Source: Aureibaculum algae (GTDB lineage Bacteria; Bacteroidota; Bacteroidia; Flavobacteriales; Flavobacteriaceae). Taken from it: a stretch of DNA of 64,000 nt. Location: the NCBI RefSeq assembly GCF_006065315.1, contig NZ_CP040749.1:3928001-3992000 (forward strand), in the 5' to 3' direction. Made by a program: the position numbers and the translations under genes. Below are positions 61,513 to 64,000 of this stretch, piece by piece; within the stretch, counting starts at the first letter, position 1, and each line of letters begins with the position of its first letter. Below the pieces are notes generated by a model that worked only from the letters and a program-made list of their open reading frames with translations, had not been told where the DNA came from and made no database searches.

Positions 61513-63615
61513 ATGAGTAATACCAATTTTTTCTACGTAAAAATAAGTTGCCCAAAAGAAGTTGATGAATTAAACTTCTACCATTTATTGAAAAAATTGT
61601 CTAAAGGTGTTTTAGAGCAACATACGTTATATAACATACCTAACAATCTTCATTTAGCAAAAAATGGAGATATTATAATAATTCAAATTGGTGGAGATTC
61701 TTCAAATAAAAAAAAATATTTAAAACAAAATATCATAACTAAATACGATAATTATAAAAATGGCATTCACGCCATAGGTTTCATTAAAAACATAAATAAG
61801 GATCAAAAAGAAGTAAACATTAACATTATCGGTTTAAAATCATCCATTTCTAAAAGTGATTTATACTATTTTCCTCAATTTATTAATAATTTAGGTGGAA
61901 CAACCAAAGGAATTCCAAATCAGGCAGGCCTATATGAACTCGAGTACTCCATTGGTTTAAGTTTAATTGATTATTTAAACTTAAATAACCTATTACCGTC
62001 AGAGGTTGAAGAGTTGAATGAATTAAACAGTAAAAACAAACTTTACGAAATCGCCTACAAAAATTTTCAATCAAAATTTTCGAATAAAAAAACTACCAAT
62101 GATTTAATTGAAAAACTTCCTAAAAAATCAGTTGAACCTATTAAAAGAAAACCATTAATAGATATAAAAAATAAATTTATTGATTGGATTAATAAAGAAG
62201 ATAATTATAAAAAATCTTATGATGGTTTAGTTACAGAATTAGTATTAGATTTTTGGAACAAAGCATATTTCAATAATCAATTGTTTATGATAGATATGGA
62301 AAATCTAGCTCAATCTATATCAAAAATCGAATCCTTAATATTGTATTCTGATAATTCAGAATGGATAAATTACAGTCAAGCAACTAGCAAAGGAGCTCCA
62401 ATGGCAGTGCTAGGTAAAAATAATTATCTCAGATTTTTATATGAATTAAGCAATGAAATTAAATCAAATAATAGTTTATTAAACCAACAATTAGCTCCCC
62501 AAATTTTTAAATCTGAAAATTTCAAAAAAGCCTGTGAAATTTCTGGCTTAAACTACCCACCACAACTGATCTCAAGATACATTGCATCATTAGCTACCAA
62601 ACCATTTGTATTATTAAGTGGTTTGTCAGGTTCTGGAAAAACCAAAATAGCAGAAGCTTTTGCCAAATGGATTTGTGAAAGTGAAAAACAATATGCATTA
62701 GTACCTGTTGGAGCAGATTGGACGAACAGAGAACCTCTTTTAGGCTACCCTAATGCATTAAAAGATAATGAATATGTAAAGCCTGATAATGATGCTCTAG
62801 ATTTATTGATGAGAGCTGAAAATGATGAATCAAGGCCTTACTTTTTAATACTTGACGAAATGAACTTAAGTCATGTTGAACGTTATTTTGCAGATTTTTT
62901 AAGTACAATGGAATCTAAAAATGATATTCCATTACATAAAATTGAAAATGAAATTAAAAACATCCCTAAAAGATTAAAATTACCACCCAACGTATTTATA
63001 GTTGGAACTGTAAACATTGATGAGACAACCTATATGTTTAGCCCTAAAGTGCTGGATAGAGCAAACACCATTGAGTTTAGAGTAAAAAATAAAGATATAT
63101 TAAGTTTCTTAAAAGAGCCTAATGATGTCGACTTAGACTCATTGAAAGGCTTAGGTAGTTCTATGGGTTCTAATTTTGTAGATATTGCTACTAAAAAAGA
63201 AAACTATGAATTAACTGAAAAGCAACAACATGAAGTTTATAAGTTTTTTAAAGAACTCCAAAAATCTGGAGCTGAATTTGGTTACAGAACTGCTTTTGAG
63301 ATCTCTAAACTAATTTTCAAGCTTGAAGAATTTGGCTTAAACAGTGAAGACGACAAGATTGATGTTGCAATTATGCAAAAATTGTTGCCTAAACTTCATG
63401 GTTCTAGAACTAAATTGAGTCGAACATTAAAACCTTTAGCTGAATATTGTTTAAAAAACGTAGATGATGATTTTGAAGATAATTACTTTAATAATTTTGA
63501 CAAAATAGACTTTGAGAAAGATGTGAACATTAAGTATAAATTATCTTTTGAGAAGATAATGCGTATGTATAAAAACGCTGTAGAAAATGGATTTGCTAGT
63601 TATGCAGAAGCTTAA
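61513..63615 (+). CDS. McrB-like AAA+ NTPase of a restriction system
   Basis: A 700-residue protein. The N-terminal 150 residues (GDIIIIQIGGDSSN, GIHAIGFIKNINKDQ, LYYFPQFINNLGG) look like a PUA/EVE-like beta domain. A helical linker follows. The AAA core has Walker A GLSGSGKT (about 371-378), PVGADWTNREPLLGYPNAL, Walker B LILDEMNLSHVERYF (about 446-460) and the McrB-type signature GTVNIDETTYMFSPKVLDRA. McrB-type proteins form hexamers that use GTP or ATP to move on DNA and drive a McrC-type nuclease. It lies 45 nt after the endonuclease gene and 5 nt before a DUF2357-like gene. Confidence 0.85.
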   Translation: MSNTNFFYVKISCPKEVDELNFYHLLKKLSKGVLEQHTLYNIPNNLHLAKNGDIIIIQIGGDSSNKKKYLKQNIITKYDNYKNGIHAIGFIKNINKDQKEVNINIIGLKSSISKSDLYYFPQFINNLGGTTKGIPNQAGLYELEYSIGLSLIDYLNLNNLLPSEVEELNELNSKNKLYEIAYKNFQSKFSNKKTTNDLIEKLPKKSVEPIKRKPLIDIKNKFIDWINKEDNYKKSYDGLVTELVLDFWNKAYFNNQLFMIDMENLAQSISKIESLILYSDNSEWINYSQATSKGAPMAVLGKNNYLRFLYELSNEIKSNNSLLNQQLAPQIFKSENFKKACEISGLNYPPQLISRYIASLATKPFVLLSGLSGSGKTKIAEAFAKWICESEKQYALVPVGADWTNREPLLGYPNALKDNEYVKPDNDALDLLMRAENDESRPYFLILDEMNLSHVERYFADFLSTMESKNDIPLHKIENEIKNIPKRLKLPPNVFIVGTVNIDETTYMFSPKVLDRANTIEFRVKNKDILSFLKEPNDVDLDSLKGLGSSMGSNFVDIATKKENYELTEKQQHEVYKFFKELQKSGAEFGYRTAFEISKLIFKLEEFGLNSEDDKIDVAIMQKLLPKLHGSRTKLSRTLKPLAEYCLKNVDDDFEDNYFNNFDKIDFEKDVNIKYKLSFEKIMRMYKNAVENGFASYAEA

Positions 63616-63620
63616 TATAA

Positions 63621-64000
63621 ATGGCAGAAGTAAACCACATATCCATACCTTTATATCATATTTCTAAAAATTTAGAATTAAAAATTTTTCCTGAAGGTTA
63701 TAGCCGAATATTTAAAATAGATGAAATAGAAGCTGATGCTTTTGGCGAGATACCTTTTCAAATTTTAGAAAGTCAAAGTTATGAGTATGCTTTCAACAAA
63801 GTAGGATACCGGCTAAGTTGTGATTACAACAATGTTATTAAACAATCCCATAGAGAAAAACATACTGGAAGAATTAATCCTAGTTTTTTTGTTGGAACAT
63901 TAAAACTAAATCTAACACATAATCAAAAAACTCTAGATAGAGAACATGTCTATTTAGAGGTTTTGGCAACTAAATTTAATTCCGACAATTTAGATAAAAG
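63621..64000 (+). CDS. DUF2357-like McrC-type partner (start only)
   Basis: An ATG at 63621, 5 nt after the NTPase stop, opens a frame of 126 codons that runs off the window. It begins MAEVNHISIPLYHISKNLEL. The segment INPSFFVGTLKLNLTHNQ, then YLEVLATKFN, resembles the DUF2357 N-terminal domain that is found with a PD-(D/E)xK nuclease in McrC-type partners of McrB-like NTPases. The nuclease part would lie beyond the edge. The call is by pattern and gene order. Confidence 0.6.
   Translation, partial: MAEVNHISIPLYHISKNLELKIFPEGYSRIFKIDEIEADAFGEIPFQILESQSYEYAFNKVGYRLSCDYNNVIKQSHREKHTGRINPSFFVGTLKLNLTHNQKTLDREHVYLEVLATKFNSDNLDK

Overview
The window looks like chromosome from a member of the Bacteroidetes, most likely Flavobacteriaceae. 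By eye it is strongly AT-rich. Start codons lack Shine-Dalgarno sequences and sit in A-rich leaders. Several intergenic regions carry TAnnTTTG -7 boxes. The gene content fits as well: fused HemC-HemD, a MORN/YwqK-type protein, a four-helix-bundle (S23-type) protein, DUF3124, DUF4136 and DUF5522 proteins, long urocanate hydratase, and a DUF4212/sodium-solute symporter pair.

Layout. Positions 1-17.4 kb hold a complete glutamate-to-heme pathway. A minus-strand operon of about 9.8 kb reads hemA, hemC/D, hemB, a MORN protein, hemL, hemE, a DUF6973-like gene, an EI24 gene, a GNAT gene and hemF. An AraC-type regulator and a SpoU methyltransferase diverge from it. After a very large TraB/GumN protein come hemH and hemJ, separated by a four-helix-bundle gene that sits inside inverted repeats. 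From 17.4 to 28.4 kb are recR, a symporter, pdxH, a SixA-type phosphatase, a Ppx/GppA protein, TauE/SafE, and an acetate uptake and activation cluster (DUF4212, ActP-like symporter, TonB-domain-like protein, acs), then a small nuclease-like protein and mscL. From 28.7 to 31.3 kb lies an ECF-sigma operon with a membrane partner, a Spy-like periplasmic protein and an outer-membrane protein; an exact 10-mer precedes three of its genes. From 31.4 to 44.6 kb come mixed metabolic and envelope genes, including divergent ppc and ppdK, a long-chain acyl-CoA ligase and a polysaccharide deacetylase.

From 44.9 to 47 kb a membrane-anchored protein with two OsmC-like domains lies beside a Crp/Fnr regulator. 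A shared 11-mer lies upstream of three minus-strand genes here. From 47 to 56.5 kb are DinB, a hydrolase, DUF4136, hutU, DUF5522, a PLP enzyme, a glucosaminidase lipoprotein, a Spy-like protein, a YhhN protein and ligA. From 56.8 to 58.9 kb is a three-gene sulfur cassette: a sulfide:quinone oxidoreductase-like protein, a TusE/DsrC-like protein and a DsrE2-like protein.

The last 5 kb are a defence operon running off the window end: a cytosine-5 DNA methyltransferase, a restriction endonuclease overlapping it by ATGA, an McrB-like AAA NTPase and the start of what looks like a DUF2357/McrC-type partner. It resembles the multi-subunit type II systems of the BsuMI/LlaI kind and is the most notable accessory locus. 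No tRNA, rRNA, CRISPR array or transposase gene was found.
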